Source: Harmothoe impar
Lineage: Eukaryota > Annelida > Polychaeta > Phyllodocida > Polynoidae
DNA: 64,000 nucleotides
Assembly (NCBI GenBank): GCA_947462335.1
Contig: OX381709.1
Coordinates: 70,982,609 to 71,046,608, forward strand
Direction: 5' to 3'
Shown here: one piece after another, positions 31,055 to 42,769 of the stretch
Position numbering within the stretch: position 1 is the stretch's first letter
How the letters are laid out: each line of letters begins with the position of its first letter
Notes under the pieces: generated by a model
Told to the model about the DNA's origin: nothing
What the model saw: only the letters and a program-made list of their open reading frames with translations
Database searches by the model: none
Translations under genes and position numbers: made by a program

Positions 31055-31956
31055 GTCTCGATGAGTGTGCGAGCGGTATGAAGGTAGTTCCTTCATTGAT
31101 CGGTAATCCTTTCATTTAGTCTCACTAAAGAGCACGAAGAAAATAAATAAATAAAGTTAACAATAAACAGTAGAATAAAATAGAATAAAAAAGAATGCAT
31201 AAGAATGAATCATGTATCGTTTCAATGCATGTACTAGAGAGCTGTTTGATGAAAAGCGATTCCCTAAATAAATGTATATGTCACATGTCACATTACTATG
31301 TGCAAATGTTTAAGCACAGGAGAGTTAATGGGTTTCAGGTGGCCAGGTATGAACGGGTACTAACACTGATGGATACTTCAGAGTGACATACCTAACTAGG
31401 CCTATAGGATAGAGTAGAGTACAATCATACAATCATCATGAAGCTTTTAAAGGAGGAAAACATATATACGGGTATCCTGGGCTTTCTAGTCGCAGGTTGA
31501 TATGAGCGTTGGTTTGGTATGGCGTGTGCTCAGAGAGGGGGGTGGGGGTAGGGGCCTCTGAAATCAGACAGCTCCGATCTTGTGTGGTTAGGGTTAGTGG
31601 AGGAAAACGGGGTGGGCCTGAATTCAGATTGAAGAAAACTACTCAAACTGCATCTGTTCTGGCTAAAAGTGACAGAGGGATCTTGTGACCTTTCATCTCA
31701 ACCCGGAGGAAATCAGCCAACTTCCCCTGTATGCCTCCCCCCTCTGCTCCTTTCCAGACACTCACTCGTCCCCGCCTCCCCAAAATCCATCCAACCACCC
31801 TACCAATCTCCAAACTCTAGCTCCTTCCCCGCGGCTCCTTCATATGACTGATCATGTTTTGGGATTTAGTAAAACATCTGGGAGAATATGCATGCAGAAT
31901 GCTCAGATGCCTTGGAGGTGTGAGTTGATGTAGGGTGAGACATAATTATATGTGAC

Positions 31957-32048
31957 TACACCCTCAGAAAAGTGAGAGTCATGGTCGCTAAAACCCTCAG
32001 GTGAGGGTAGTTTTAGCGACAATGACTCTCACTTTTCTGTGTGTGTAG
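31957..32048. repeat. Near-perfect palindromic MITE, family 2
   Basis: About 92 bp folding on itself: AGAAAAGTGAGAGTCAT with its inverse, and inner GTCGCTAAAA / TTTTAGCGAC around CCTCAGGTGAGG. A right-half copy lies at 36615-36668. Confidence 0.85.
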
Positions 32049-35000
32049 ATGCCCTGGAAGACCATGCTATCTGAAACTTGGAAGTCTGATTGCTTTCAAT
32101 CTTATTATCCTTGACTTATTACACCTTGTATTTCTATATAATTATATCATATACAATTAATCAGATACCCAATGGACAAGTAATGTAATGGTCTTGGACT
32201 ACATCATACTGATAAGGTGTCCCATTGACTACCCATAAATAAGATACGACAGAAAGAGGAAAGTTCCGCCTCAACTGAATCTTCTCACCAGATCTGTCTT
32301 CTGTCACTAAGATTGATTTGATGTTTGAAAGCATATCCTGCCTGTATTGTATCATATATAATGTATACATGCATTTACTAAAAGCTTCTACTCACAAGAA
32401 ACCTTGTAAGGAGCAGTGTACACACTGTACAGGTTGCATAGCAGCAGGGGGCTCTGGAGAGACATGGCCTGACAGGCAGTGATTAACCTGGCCTGCCCTT
32501 GTCTGCAGTCAACATTGACTTTTTGTTGAAGTAACAAATGTAATTATTTTTTCTGCCTGTTGTCGTGGACCGGATAGATTTTCCTCTAAATAAAAAAACT
32601 AGTAAATGCATGAGGAAAAAGGGAATACCTAGGGAGTGAAATAAATAAATAAATGTGTTAAATGAAGTGGATGACCCAAACTAGTCAATCACAACGTCTC
32701 GAGAGACAATTTGGGGTTAACATTTGTTCAAACACAGCCATAACCTATGAATCATGGCTGTCAACCTTGCGAATTATGAATCCCCGAGTCCAGATTGTTA
32801 GGCCCTACCTGAAACGTGATTGCAAGTTGTCTTTCTGGGCTGAGGTTTGATTCAAAGGAATTGAAGGGTATTCAAAGGAATTGAAGGATATACAGTCAGT
32901 AGTCGAAATCCCTATTCCCTCATTCTCACGGATTAACCTTCTCCATATACATGTATTACATTACAATTTCATTGTTTTACCATTTCAAGAAAATGTACAG
33001 AGCATCTTTCACACTTTTTATTTGAATTAGACAATATCTATGCGACGACTTTATTGAAACACATTTGCAAACTAATCACTTCGCTTTCTCTTTAGGGCAA
33101 TCTGACCGGAGGAATAACAGTAAAACATCCATACAGCAAATCAAACACACATATCAAGAACCGCAATATCTAGTAAAAGGGAACAGCTTATCAAGGGTAA
33201 TGAAAATATTACTCGCTACTGGTTAAAGGTACTTTTGTAAAGGTCACTAAATTAGCAGGGTTGGGAACTGAGGCGATCATTTCTTCAATTGTGTTTTAAT
33301 TCTAAATTGCCATTCGGGTCAAACAGGTACATTCCTACACACACACATACACACTCGCCCATCGTCCACAAAGTATCACACTCTCAAAAAAACCTCTAAA
33401 CTTCTCAAGGTTGGCCTACACAGATCCCCTTGATAATACAACACAGAATCTCATTTCCGTTCATTGATTTTGCCTTGAGTTCAAAGAGAGAGAGAGAGTG
33501 TGTCTCTCCCATGCTTTCTGAACCATTACTATTATGTTTTATCACGGGCACATAGGACATTAGACACTGACTGAGAAGTAAGGTATGGAGAGTGTGGTGA
33601 TTTGTGGTGGGTTTCATCAGTCTGCCGATCCTCCTGTGGGTAACGTCCACCCTAAGCGTAACATCGAGGGTGGGGTGGGGGTAGGGGGGTAGCGTTTTGG
33701 TTGATCACTATGTCTGTGCAAAATACCTATTACATGATTTCAATGTGTGTACAGTCATGGGGATATTTCAATAGTCACGCATCATATATGTGTATATATG
33801 ATTATGTCTCCCAGCAACATATTGGGGAGCTGATATCTTGTAGTTGATTCTCCCTTATGTGACTGATTACAGGTTTAGATTGCATTAAAGGGGATGCATG
33901 CTTTATATTTATTACCTCCCGTTTTCACTCTACCACAAAAGTACAATTTAAGAGATCGATCTAAATGATAGCTGCTTATCTAGAAAACAATGACATTTTT
34001 AAAGTTCATAATGTATATAGTAATGCACTGATTCAACCAGGTAATGCTCCTAGATTACACAATTTCACTCAAAGTATTGCTGATTTTCAGCCAGTCGGCA
34101 TCCTCTTTTAAAACCTACAATGCAAGTGAAATTGTTTTTTTTTGCTCTTGCTCAAATCTTCCTGTTTAAATTAAGGTTTGTGGTCTCCATTTGAGGTAGC
34201 AGCAGCTTAGAAAATGTAATAATGGTACTTATTAACACATTTATATGGATCAAGAACAAAACGGCATGAAGAAAATAGATTTTCAGTGTAATTGATTTGT
34301 TTATTGAGGTACAATTAATAACCTTTTGTTTCAGTTACCAATTAAACTCAAATTAATTGACTGGATTCATTTGGCTGAGGGTTATGGGCACCCCTCCCGC
34401 TTGTAAATGATAAAAGAGGAGCTACTGAAAACAACAGAATGGAGAGGCACAAAGTAAATAATGAGTGTCCATACCGAATTACCCGACAAGTGGATTGTCC
34501 TCTCTGATTTGAAATTGAAGGCTTTTGGTGGTACCACACTAAATCCGCCACTTACGGGTAGAAAGGCTAAACAGTCCTTCAGAATAAGTTTTTGTTTTTG
34601 GGAATTCGGACCTCAAGGTGGGGGTAAATGTGCTAAATGTATGCTTATTTGGGATCATAGTAATCTAGAGGTGTTTGTTAATAGTCCAGGCTAAAATATT
34701 ATATTTATTGGTACCATGTAAACAGTGGAGTGTTATGGGGGTGAAACGGCCTCATATAGTATTCATACACTGATTAGGTCTCACTGCACAAAATCAGTGT
34801 CCTCATTTCCATGGTGATTTAGACTAAATCTAGGCTGACTTTCTTTTATTTTTGGTCCTATTGTATAATTTTCTCCATTTCAATAGCTAAAATATGGAAT
34901 ATTTGGCTTAGCTCTCAGGGAATTCTAAGTATTTCAAATATTAAACCCAAGGTGTGTGACATTGATTTTTTTTCGAGGTCCGACTAGGTATTTATGGTGG

Positions 35001-35768
35001 TACCACCCTTTGTCGATATCCAATGGCTGTGTATCACCAAATCAATACAACAATACAACTCTATGACCGGTGCACCCCTATGACCAACAGGACTTGAAAA
35101 CGCATACATCTGCACAACAATGTAACAACTATAATTACTGTCCTATTTACTAATCTTCTCAACCCTTATTTTTCTTTATAATCTATCATTATTTTACACT
35201 AATCTAGGATACTCGGTCAAAGAAATTAGCCGGTCATAGAGGTGCGCCAGTCATAGAGTTTTAACTTATTTCAATTTGATGAGACACGGCCATCACATTT
35301 TATATTTAGAAAATTGCAATATGCTGTGCTTCTAAACTAATTTGCAAGCATGTCATGGATATCTGTGTCTCTATATCTTGAAAGGTCAGCTCAATATTGG
35401 ATGGCAAGACTTGTTCAGGTCTGCTCTTACATGTCTACATGTTTTGTGGGCAGCGTTTGATGTCCTTACTGGTCAACACGGCTAATGCAGGCAGTGCACG
35501 CTCTGCTTCTAAAAGATGTAGGCGTATAGTGGAATAAACACGAATATTTATTCGTTATAAGTAAAGCTTTAATTTTCCCAAGTTGTATTACATTACATGA
35601 CGTTTTTTAGTCACTGGGAGAGCAGGGTTGACACATGTATGATATTCATGATATGTTAAACACATTATTGCTATTTTTGCATATAGTCCAGAACCACTGC
35701 TACCTAAACGACATACAAACTATGCGCTACGATAGTTAATGTTTTATCAATATGTGACTTTATTTTTT

Positions 35769-35850
35769 ATGAAATACGGCCGTGCCATTGAGATAACCAA
35801 GGATGGCCGTATTACACGCCCCCGTGAAATAACCCACGGACGTATTTCAT
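35769..35850. repeat. Short palindromic element (ATGAAATACG ends)
   Basis: The arms ATGAAATACGGCCGTG and CCACGGACGTATTTCAT are inverted with one or two mismatches, with inner repeats of the GGCCGTATTACACG type. A MITE-like foldback. Confidence 0.65.
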
Positions 35851-35929
35851 GGTGTATGACGTCATCAAACTTGGCGGTTCGTTTACATTTGAAGTGCATA
35901 GAAAAGGGCCGATGGTATCCGCATGGTCG

Positions 35930-36605
35930 ATGCTATCCGCACGCCCGAATAGCGGCCGCTATTCGCACGCCCACAGGGTGCGAATAAGAGCTCTTATTCC
36001 CACAATGGGTAGGGTCTGAATAGAAGTTCTTATTCCCACACCATATAGGGTGTGCAGTAAAGGTCTTATTGGCACCCTATACTATACTTATAGGACTAAA
36101 GGGTGGCAATTGGGGTGTGAATAAGGGCCATTATTCACACCCTATATAGTGTGTGAATTAGGATTCTTATTCCCACACTATGCCGGGTGTGAATAAAAGG
36201 TGTTATTAGCACCCTATGTAGGGAGTGTGTGAATAAGCATTCTTATTCGCACCCTGGGGAGGGTGTGAATTAGAATTCTTATTCCAACACTGTGTGGGGT
36301 GCGTATAAAGCTGCTATTGACACACTTAGCTAAGGTGACAGGAAAATGGGTAACAATTTTTGACCCCCCTCTCTAGAGGAGCCGAAATTTGGATTTGAGT
36401 GCACAACAGTTTTGTTTGAGTGTAAAACCTTTTTGAGTGCCAAACCGTTTTGAGTGTAATACCGTTTCTGAGAGCAAAAACGTTTTGGAGTGCTAAAATG
36501 TTTTTCAGTGGAAAAATATTTTTTACATGTACTCTTTCCTGTGCCCTAATGGGTGTGGGAATAAGGTCCGCTACTCACACACTACTATATAGGTGTGGGA
36601 ATATC
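35930..36605. repeat. Hairpin-unit satellite plus a second tandem repeat
   Basis: From 35930 to about 36330 and again at 36540-36605 there are repeated units of about 45-60 bp. Each is itself a small inverted repeat: GTGTGAATAAG, a short spacer, then CTTATTC(C)CACAC. Between them, 36395-36520 carries a different array of about 24-bp units of the form TTGAGTGTAAAACCGTTTT. Units are diverged. No gene. Confidence 0.7.
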
Positions 36606-36614
36606 CCCTGCCTG

Positions 36615-36668
36615 ACCCTCAGGTGAGGGTAGTTTTAGCGACAATGACTCTCACTTTTCTGTGTGTGT
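36615..36668. repeat. Half copy of MITE family 2
   Basis: Matches the right half of 31957-32048 almost exactly (CCCTCAGGTGAGGGTAGTTT onward) and abuts the palindrome at 36671. The left arm is missing. Confidence 0.8.
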
Positions 36669-36670
36669 AA

Positions 36671-36890
36671 GGCGGCACAGGTACCTACGGAACATGGCGA
36701 TTTTTTTAATGTTTTCTTTTTGCACATTTCGCCCCATTTCGCGGCAGTGTCGCCCTGGGTATGGCCATACCCAGGGCGACACTCAGGGCGACACTGCCGC
36801 GAAATGGGGCGAAATGGGGCAAACTGGGGCGAAATGTGCCAAAAGAAAACATTAAAATGATCGTCATGTTTCGTAGGTGCCTGTGTCGCC
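36671..36890. repeat. Large palindromic MITE, family 3
   Basis: 220 bp with arms of about 100 bp (GGCGGCACAGGTACCTACGG at the left, its inverse at the right) around a CCATACCC centre and short tandem GGGGCGAAAT blocks. The very long arms suggest a foldback element. Confidence 0.8.
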
Positions 36891-37729
36891 CTATAATGGA
36901 GCCCGGGCTATAGCTAGAATGTCTGCTTTCTTAAACAAAACAAACCCCCATGCTAAAGCCTTCTTGCCATCGACCAGACTTTATTCAATTACCAAGTCCT
37001 GTTGCTGTCCGTGCATGATTATAGCATGTTTAGCTCCATACTATAATATGATCGGCCCCTATGTGACATCTGTTTCAGGCTTGTTGATGCTGCAATATTA
37101 GTCTTGGCAGCAACTTCAGGATCCTCCCTAGGGTATTATATGCTCACTCTCCGACTAGGGCCAGACATTTTGTGCACACCATGTCCTCCACTGACATGTG
37201 ACACTATATGTAAGCCCATAAGAGCCATGATTTCAACAAATAAATAAACGGAAATAACAGTCAAGGTTTGACACTGATTGTGAACGGGTGAACTTAGGCA
37301 TGGAAGACATAGCTAGTAAGAGTTGGAAATAAGTATGGCTCACAGGGGAACTGCCCACCAACACAGTTATTAGGGAGTTTCTGTAATGTTTTCAGCATAT
37401 CATCATGGTTCAAATCGTGGCCCTTATGGGCCTACTTTCACAAACCAAACACCTCCGTGGGTAAATATCTCTCATCAAACAGATCACCTTACCAAGCAAC
37501 ACAGGGCATATATGTGTACATGAAGGCCACACTGGGACACTAGTTTATACCCTGTGGGCGTAGATCTATAGAAACCCTGTGATGGGACATATATCAATGA
37601 ATATTTTGAGGCGACCTGATATAAATTTCTTCAAATTCTACATATTTTAGGGGAAATAATTATATGCGCGATGGTCCCGATATATTCCAGTAATATTAAA
37701 TCTAATACAGTCTAATATGGACGCAGACA

Positions 37730-38450
37730 ACCCCAGGAGGGACACCAGGTATGATCAGCTCTGGTGGAATCAGTGCTTGATTTTGCACTTGATTTCGTAA
37801 AAGTTAGAAGTTCAATATAATTATTAGTGTCTGTTGTCAGTGACTTGACAGCTCATTGCTAAAAGGGTCAGTCATTACAAAACAAGATGGAAATTCCCAA
37901 TTGAAAGGCTTGGCATTATCAACAAGGTAAGAAGAGTCATTGTGAGAGGATAAATAATTATTATTAAAAAGTAGGTCTCTATGGAATGAATGAATCTCTG
38001 AAGTAGATGGTCATGGCTGAGGCGATTAGAAAAGGCTATAACAGTCTCAGCACCTCAGTTTCACAGGTGAAATAAGTTGGCAGGGTATCATGTAATTTCT
38101 ACTTTCTATGAAAAACAATAAATGATCTATACTCCGATTCCCCTCTTTCAAACAGTACAGTTATTAGGCAGAAATTATGCATACGTTCAGAAACCTCTGT
38201 ACATATCATACGTCTTTCTGCTCTTTGAAATGGGCTGAATGAGAACTAAACATGGTTCACATATCCGCTTGAGTGAGGGACGGTTGTGAAAAAGGCCAGG
38301 ATTACCCAGAGGGAATTCCCTTAAGCTTAAGACGTTAAGAACAAGTTTTATGTCGAGAGGATCAGTTTTTTTTATATGGATCTGAAGAAACACAGCTACT
38401 TCTGGGGCCTGCATACCAACCTATATAAAGCCCTTTAACCCATTAAGGAG
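37730..38450. repeat. Degenerate tandem duplication, partial copy C
   Basis: About 37850-38030 resembles 1280-1430 (AAAGGCTTGGCATTATCAAC against AAAGGTTTGGAATGCTTATC, followed by similar blocks). It would be the start of a third unit, cut by the Penelope-like insertion. Low similarity. Confidence 0.4.
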
Positions 38451-38786
38451 TGAATGGTGCCTCAACTTTTCATCTTCATATGTTATACATGTTGTGAACC
38501 CCATATGGATACTCAAACCAGCATTACCTTTATTGATGTTGGTGATGCCGCGTTATGGCTCAAGGGGTCAGATACCCTTTAAAACCACCAAGATTTATCT
38601 ACCCAACTGCTAGATTTGAGTATAGTGGCCGGGGATGAACTCAGTAAACAAAAAAACGTTACACAACATTTTATAACGTTTTCAATCATATATCAAACTA
38701 AGTTCAATATATAAAGTAAACACAACTACAACAACAGAAATAAGTTTATGAAATTTTATTCATAACTTTAACAAGTTCATAACAAG

Positions 38787-38831
38787 ATATCACAACGTTT
38801 CGGCGATTGGTGTGCCTTCATCAGGTGATAT
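38787..38831 (-). ncRNA. Hammerhead ribozyme (Penelope-type, very short stem III)
   Basis: On the minus strand the order is stem I 5' arm ATATCAC, core CTGATGA, stem II GGC/GCC with its loop, core GAAA, a minimal stem III (CGTT region), then stem I 3' arm GTGATAT. The stem I arms are perfectly complementary over 7 bp. Penelope-like elements are known to carry hammerheads with tiny stem III that may act as dimers. Core bases are intact although the element's proteins are broken. Confidence 0.85.
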
Positions 38832-39109
38832 GATAATTGAGAGATCAGGTACACTGAGGTAGGTCCGGGAGCAAGGTCACGGGGTCAAAGGTCAACTTTG
38901 AGACAATAGGGGTCACAGGTCAAGGTCACGCGATCTGAGATTTACATAAAGTTGGCAGTGAATGGATAGCATTTAGTTTGGTATTCGAAATATTTTGACC
39001 AGATATGTACATGTTTGGTATCAATACTTAGGTAATATTTCTGACAATAAAATTAAACGTGTGTTATATAAAAAAATGGCATACAAGTATGAAAATTTAA
39101 TAATTATAA

Positions 39110-40349
39110 TTAAGTAGGCTTTGGTCGGAGGATGCCTACACGTTCCATTCTGAGGCGTAGGTATGCGCCCATGTTTTGATCAATGTTATTGATGCCATAA
39201 TAATGCTGCTTAATCACATCTTTTGCTAACATTACACGTTCATAGAATCTTGGGTCATACTCAGTCTGGGTGGATGAGGATGTTACATTCTTAATCTTAG
39301 TCGGTACATAAGGTGGGATCACAATTTTGCTTTTGATCTTAGGCTCAGGTACATAAACGTCAATGGCTTTACGTTTCCTACTGTGATTTGAGTTACCAGA
39401 TATGCTGGATAAGTTACTGGACGAGCTACTGCTTGGTGTTGGTGAATTAGTCCTGCTTGGAACTTGTGACAGGGTTGGGGAGGTCAGCTTTTCTTCATGC
39501 TTTTCTGTTGGCCTTGCTGTGCTGGTTGAGGTTTTCTTCTCCTCTTCTCCTTCGCTATCCGTTGTGAATAGGTCATCTTTTAATGTTGATAGTTCATCAA
39601 ATGACATGGGCATGTCTAGAATGACAGGGGTTGTTGGCGTGTCATCTGGCTGACTTGAGGTTGATGGTTTGGCCTCCGAATGTTGATTGTTTGTTGTAGA
39701 TATTTTAGGTTGCTATCCTGGAGGTCTTCTTCCTCAGAGTCACTGCTAAATATAAGTCGTGGAGTTTTTGCTACTTTTCGCTGTTTGTTTACCCCATTTT
39801 TCATAATAATATGTAGTGCTTGTTCCGGCCTGGTTGGTTTGCGGGTTGGCAGATCATCATGTACCGGTAATACTACTACTTTACGTGGATTCTTCTTGAT
39901 GTTTGACTTGACTTTCTCACTGGCTGTTTGTAGTTTGATGTTTGATTCGCTAGGTTTTATTTTCCTCTCGCTGCAGATGTCGCTCTCGTGACTCTCCCTT
40001 TGCAACGGGTAGGTAAATAGACGATTCTAAATTTCATTTTTGAAATGTCAAGCAGTTGTGAACTTTTGGGTCTAATATTGGTGATGGTTTGTTTATTATT
40101 TGTAGTAGCCGGTTTATGAATGGGCCAAGGATAGTAGGTTGGAGGGGGCGTGGCCAGGGGAGCACCATGTTGTTTGAGTTGGTGTCTTTGTAAATTATTA
40201 GTTCTGGTAAATTCTTGGTGACAAATATAGCAAGTGAACTTACGTTTTAGTGGCATTCCGCCAGGATGTACTTTGTTGAGATGGCGTGCCATTACATTAG
40301 AGCGAAACCATTTCCCGCATTGTGCGGGGCAGATAATCCAGTTGTCCAT
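39110..40349 (-). pseudogene. Zinc-finger ORF between endonuclease and ribozyme, frameshifted
   Basis: Three overlapping or abutting frames (40349-39957, 40005-39616, 39613-39110) read as one protein of roughly 410 residues with two frame changes, one near 40000 and one near 39710. The N-terminus has two C2H2 fingers (CPAQC...HLNKVH and CYICHQ...HQLKQH). The middle is Ser/Asp-rich and acidic. The C-terminal region is more ordered (YDPRFYERVMLAKDVIKQHY). It has its own TATA promoter upstream. It may be an accessory ORF of the Penelope-like element or of a truncated second tandem copy, or a separate gene. Unknown function. Confidence 0.5.
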
Positions 40350-40423
40350 TATTAGTCAGCGATAATTTGCGTGTTGTCGAGTGGGCGTGGTTTTCGGTTG
40401 TGATCGATTTGAAATTTGCGTGT

Positions 40424-40488
40424 CCTATTTATAGGGCGCGCGCTGGTTTGTTGCGATGGAGAAGTAGGTCACGGCTGTGACGTCACAG
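40424..40488 (-). promoter_or_regulatory. TATA box and CRE palindrome
   Basis: CCTATAAATAGG at 40424-40435 lies about 75-85 bases before the zinc-finger ATG at 40349. CTGTGACGTCACAG at 40475-40488 holds a perfect CREB/ATF site (TGACGTCA) about 40 bases further upstream. Together they form a convincing Pol II promoter inside the Penelope-like element. Confidence 0.65.
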
Positions 40489-40573
40489 CGCCGCTTATTA
40501 TGGGATGGCCATTATAGTTTCCGGTTGATGCCGTGTGGATAAAACGTGTTTACAATGCGGATCCAAGCTTCTT

Positions 40574-40960
40574 CTAGGCGAAGACGGGTGTTCTTGTCGC
40601 GGGAGCAAAGCTGTCTAGGAAGATTACTTCCGTCTCTGGGAATTGGGCATCGTGGTCGCAGAAGTTTTCTGTGACATAGGACTTCTTGTTGCGGTTTTTT
40701 ATCGCATCAAGATGTTCGATCACGCGCTGGCCGGCGTGCCGGCCTGTTTCGCCGATGTACAAGTGTTTGCACACCAGGCATCTGATGGCGTACACTACAC
40801 TTCTGGTTTCACAAGTAATTTTTCCTACAATCTTGTAAGATTTTTGGTTGTGATGTAGATATTTTGTGCATACAACGTGTTTGCATACGCGACAGTTGTC
40901 GCCGTAGCATGGGTGGCTACCATGCAGGGGGTTTGGTCGAGGGAACTGAGAGTGTGACAA
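40574..40960 (-). pseudogene. GIY-YIG endonuclease part of the Penelope-like polyprotein, frameshifted
   Basis: A CCHH-type linker (HPCYGDNCRVCKHV) precedes the GIY-YIG domain: VYAIRC for the GIY strand and LYIGETGR for the YIG strand, followed by a conserved Arg and an EHL helix. It should be fused to the reverse transcriptase, but the frame changes near 40950. Within its own frame the domain is open to 40574. This enzyme normally nicks the target for reverse transcription. Confidence 0.75.
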
Positions 40961-42765
40961 ATGTCACGTAGATTGGGTCCTTTTCTGTAGGATACAATGA
41001 TTTGATTCTCTCGGAATCGTTTTGTATCACGTTGGGGTTTGAGTAATTTGGATGCATTTTCCAAAATGCCTTTGCTGCGCTTTGTTTGTTCACAGTATGG
41101 TAAGACAAATGGTATGATCTTCTTGTTTACTTTTGGCTTGACTTTCAGAAGTTCACTTCGGTCCAGTGTGCGGGCCTTCTGGATGGATTCAAGGAGACGT
41201 TGGTGTGGGTGACCCCGCAGGGTCAGTTTCCTGAGCAGGTTGGTGCATGCTTTTTCAAATTCAATCTGCTCACTACAGATCAGCTTGTATCGGGCTGCCA
41301 GTCCATAGCAGATTGAGTTCTTTTGGTGTAGAGGGTGGTACGACGAGAAATGCAGATATAAATCTGCATCAGTGGGTTTTTTGTAGAGTTTGGTTTGGAG
41401 TACTCTATTTTTGTCTACATACACAGTGGTGTCTAGAGAGTTCAGAGTTTCACTGCTGTACTCGTAGGTGAATTTGATTGTTGGGTGGAATTCATTCAGG
41501 GAGTGTAGGAATTCTTTCAGTTCATCTTCACTGCATCGAAATATGGCAAATATGTCGTCTATGAATCTTTTCCATAGATTTGGTTTCAGTGGGGAGGCCG
41601 CCAGTAGTTTTCTTTCGAGGTCATCCATGAAGATGTTAGCATAAGTGGGTGCCATTTTTGTGCCCATAGCTGTACCTTGACGTTGGGTGAAGAATCTATC
41701 ATTGAAAACAAATGTGTTGTTTTTCAGTACCATTGACGCTAGTTTGGTGCCAGTCTGTGGAGTGAATGCTGGATTTGCCATGGAGGTGAGAGCCTGTCGG
41801 ACTGCTTCTAGACCTTCATCATGAGGGATACTCGTATACAGAGAGCTGACGGCAATTGTGAGTAGGAATTCATCTTCATGTAACACATTGTAATCTTGGA
41901 TGACATTCAGAAAATGTTTTGTGTCTTTCAGGTAGCTAGGTATGTCTTTCAGTGTAGGTTGAAGGGCACGTTCTATGGTGCCTGAAATGATATTTGTGGG
42001 GCTGTTTATGCCTGAGACGATGGGTCTACCCGGGTTGTTTGGTTTGTGGATTTTGGGTAACATGTAGAAAGGAGAGGTCCTGATGTTGATTGGTAGAAGT
42101 TTGTCCACACTCCCTTGTGGTAGTTCTCCCAAGTTGACTAGAGTAGTCAACTTTTCTCTGAGTGATATAGTTACAGACGGTGTTCTGTCATAGTGAGTTT
42201 CCATGTATGTTTTTTTGTCACTGAGTTGTCTGTTGGCTTCTGCTATGTAGTCAGTGGTGTTGAGTATGACTACAGCGCCACCCTTGTCGGCTGGTTGTAT
42301 GATAATGCTTTCATCTTGGACTAGGTCGAGTGCCTCTTGTTCTGCTGTAGTGAGGTTGCTATGTGTTCTAGACGTTTCTGGTTCATCTAACATAGAGTGT
42401 AGGACATACTGTGTGTATGCATCTATGTCTTCATTGAGGCCCTGAGGTGGTAACCATCCTTTGGATTCTGTGGGGATGGTAGGTTGGAAGTTTGAGTTGT
42501 TGTCACTAAATTGAAAGAAGTGTTTGAGTCTTATTCTTCTATTGAACAGTAGGGTGTCTTTTACTGTGTGTATGTGGTTTGGGGACTTTGGAGTTGGTAC
42601 AAAAGATAGTCCCTTGGTGAGCACTGATATGTGATCAGCACTTAGTTGTTTCTGAGAGAGGTTGACGATGGGGTTGGTGTCAGGTTGTTCTGTCTCCTCG
42701 ACCTTGTAGGTCTTGTATCGTCGGTTTTTCTTTGGCGTCTTTCCTGTAGTGTCTTGGTTATAACG
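40825..42765 (-). pseudogene. Penelope-like reverse transcriptase, inactive
   Basis: The frame is open from a stop at 42768 to 40825 but has no ATG at its head. GTG at 42624 is not a credible start, so the 5' end is missing or spliced. Motifs: fingers IQPADKGGAVVILN; motif A region SSLYTSIPHDEG, in which the Asp expected two residues before SSLYT (DVSSLYT in relatives) reads Ala (GCC); motif B GTAMGTKMAP; motif C FIDDIF with the Asp pair intact. Translation leaves the true C-terminal frame near 40950, where the GIY-YIG part continues in another frame. The copy is therefore non-functional. Confidence 0.8.
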
Positions 42766-42769
42766 TTAT

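Larger units (their letters stand above)
29960..31900. repeat. Degenerate tandem duplication, partial copy
   Basis: About 29990-30240 resembles 1150-1400 (TGTCTGCGGTCC, CCACCACAA). About 31660-31860 resembles 1740-1870 (GACAGAGGGATCTTGTGACC against GACAGAAGGATCTTTTGACC). The similarity is weak but colinear. No gene is recognised. Confidence 0.45.
32420..37460. repeat. Degenerate tandem duplication, copy B
   Basis: Colinear with copy A (1085-3562 plus 26336-28830) over blocks near 32440, 33340-33860, 34300, 36940 and 37330. It is about 5.0 kb long. It contains its own later insertions (satellite at 35930-36605 and palindromes). No open frame is shared with copy A, so any ancestral gene is no longer readable by eye. 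Confidence 0.6.
38640..42765 (-). mobile_element. Penelope-like retroelement, decayed copy
   Basis: On the minus strand, in order: reverse transcriptase with no start codon, GIY-YIG endonuclease in a shifted frame, a TATA/CRE promoter, a zinc-finger ORF split over three frames, and a hammerhead ribozyme. RT + GIY-YIG + hammerhead is the Penelope-like signature. The limits are approximate: the 3' side ends near an AACGTTTTATAACG-rich stretch at 38640-38700, and similar sequence lies near 42760-42850. Frameshifts and a lost RT catalytic residue show that it is inactive. Confidence 0.85.

Noticed and set aside
34461..34694. 77-residue plus-strand frame in duplication copy B
   Set aside because: Not conserved in the matching block of copy A and without recognisable domain.
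39402..39991. Plus-strand frames opposite the Penelope zinc-finger ORF
   Set aside because: Leu/Val/Phe-rich shadows of a Ser/Asp/Lys-rich coding strand.
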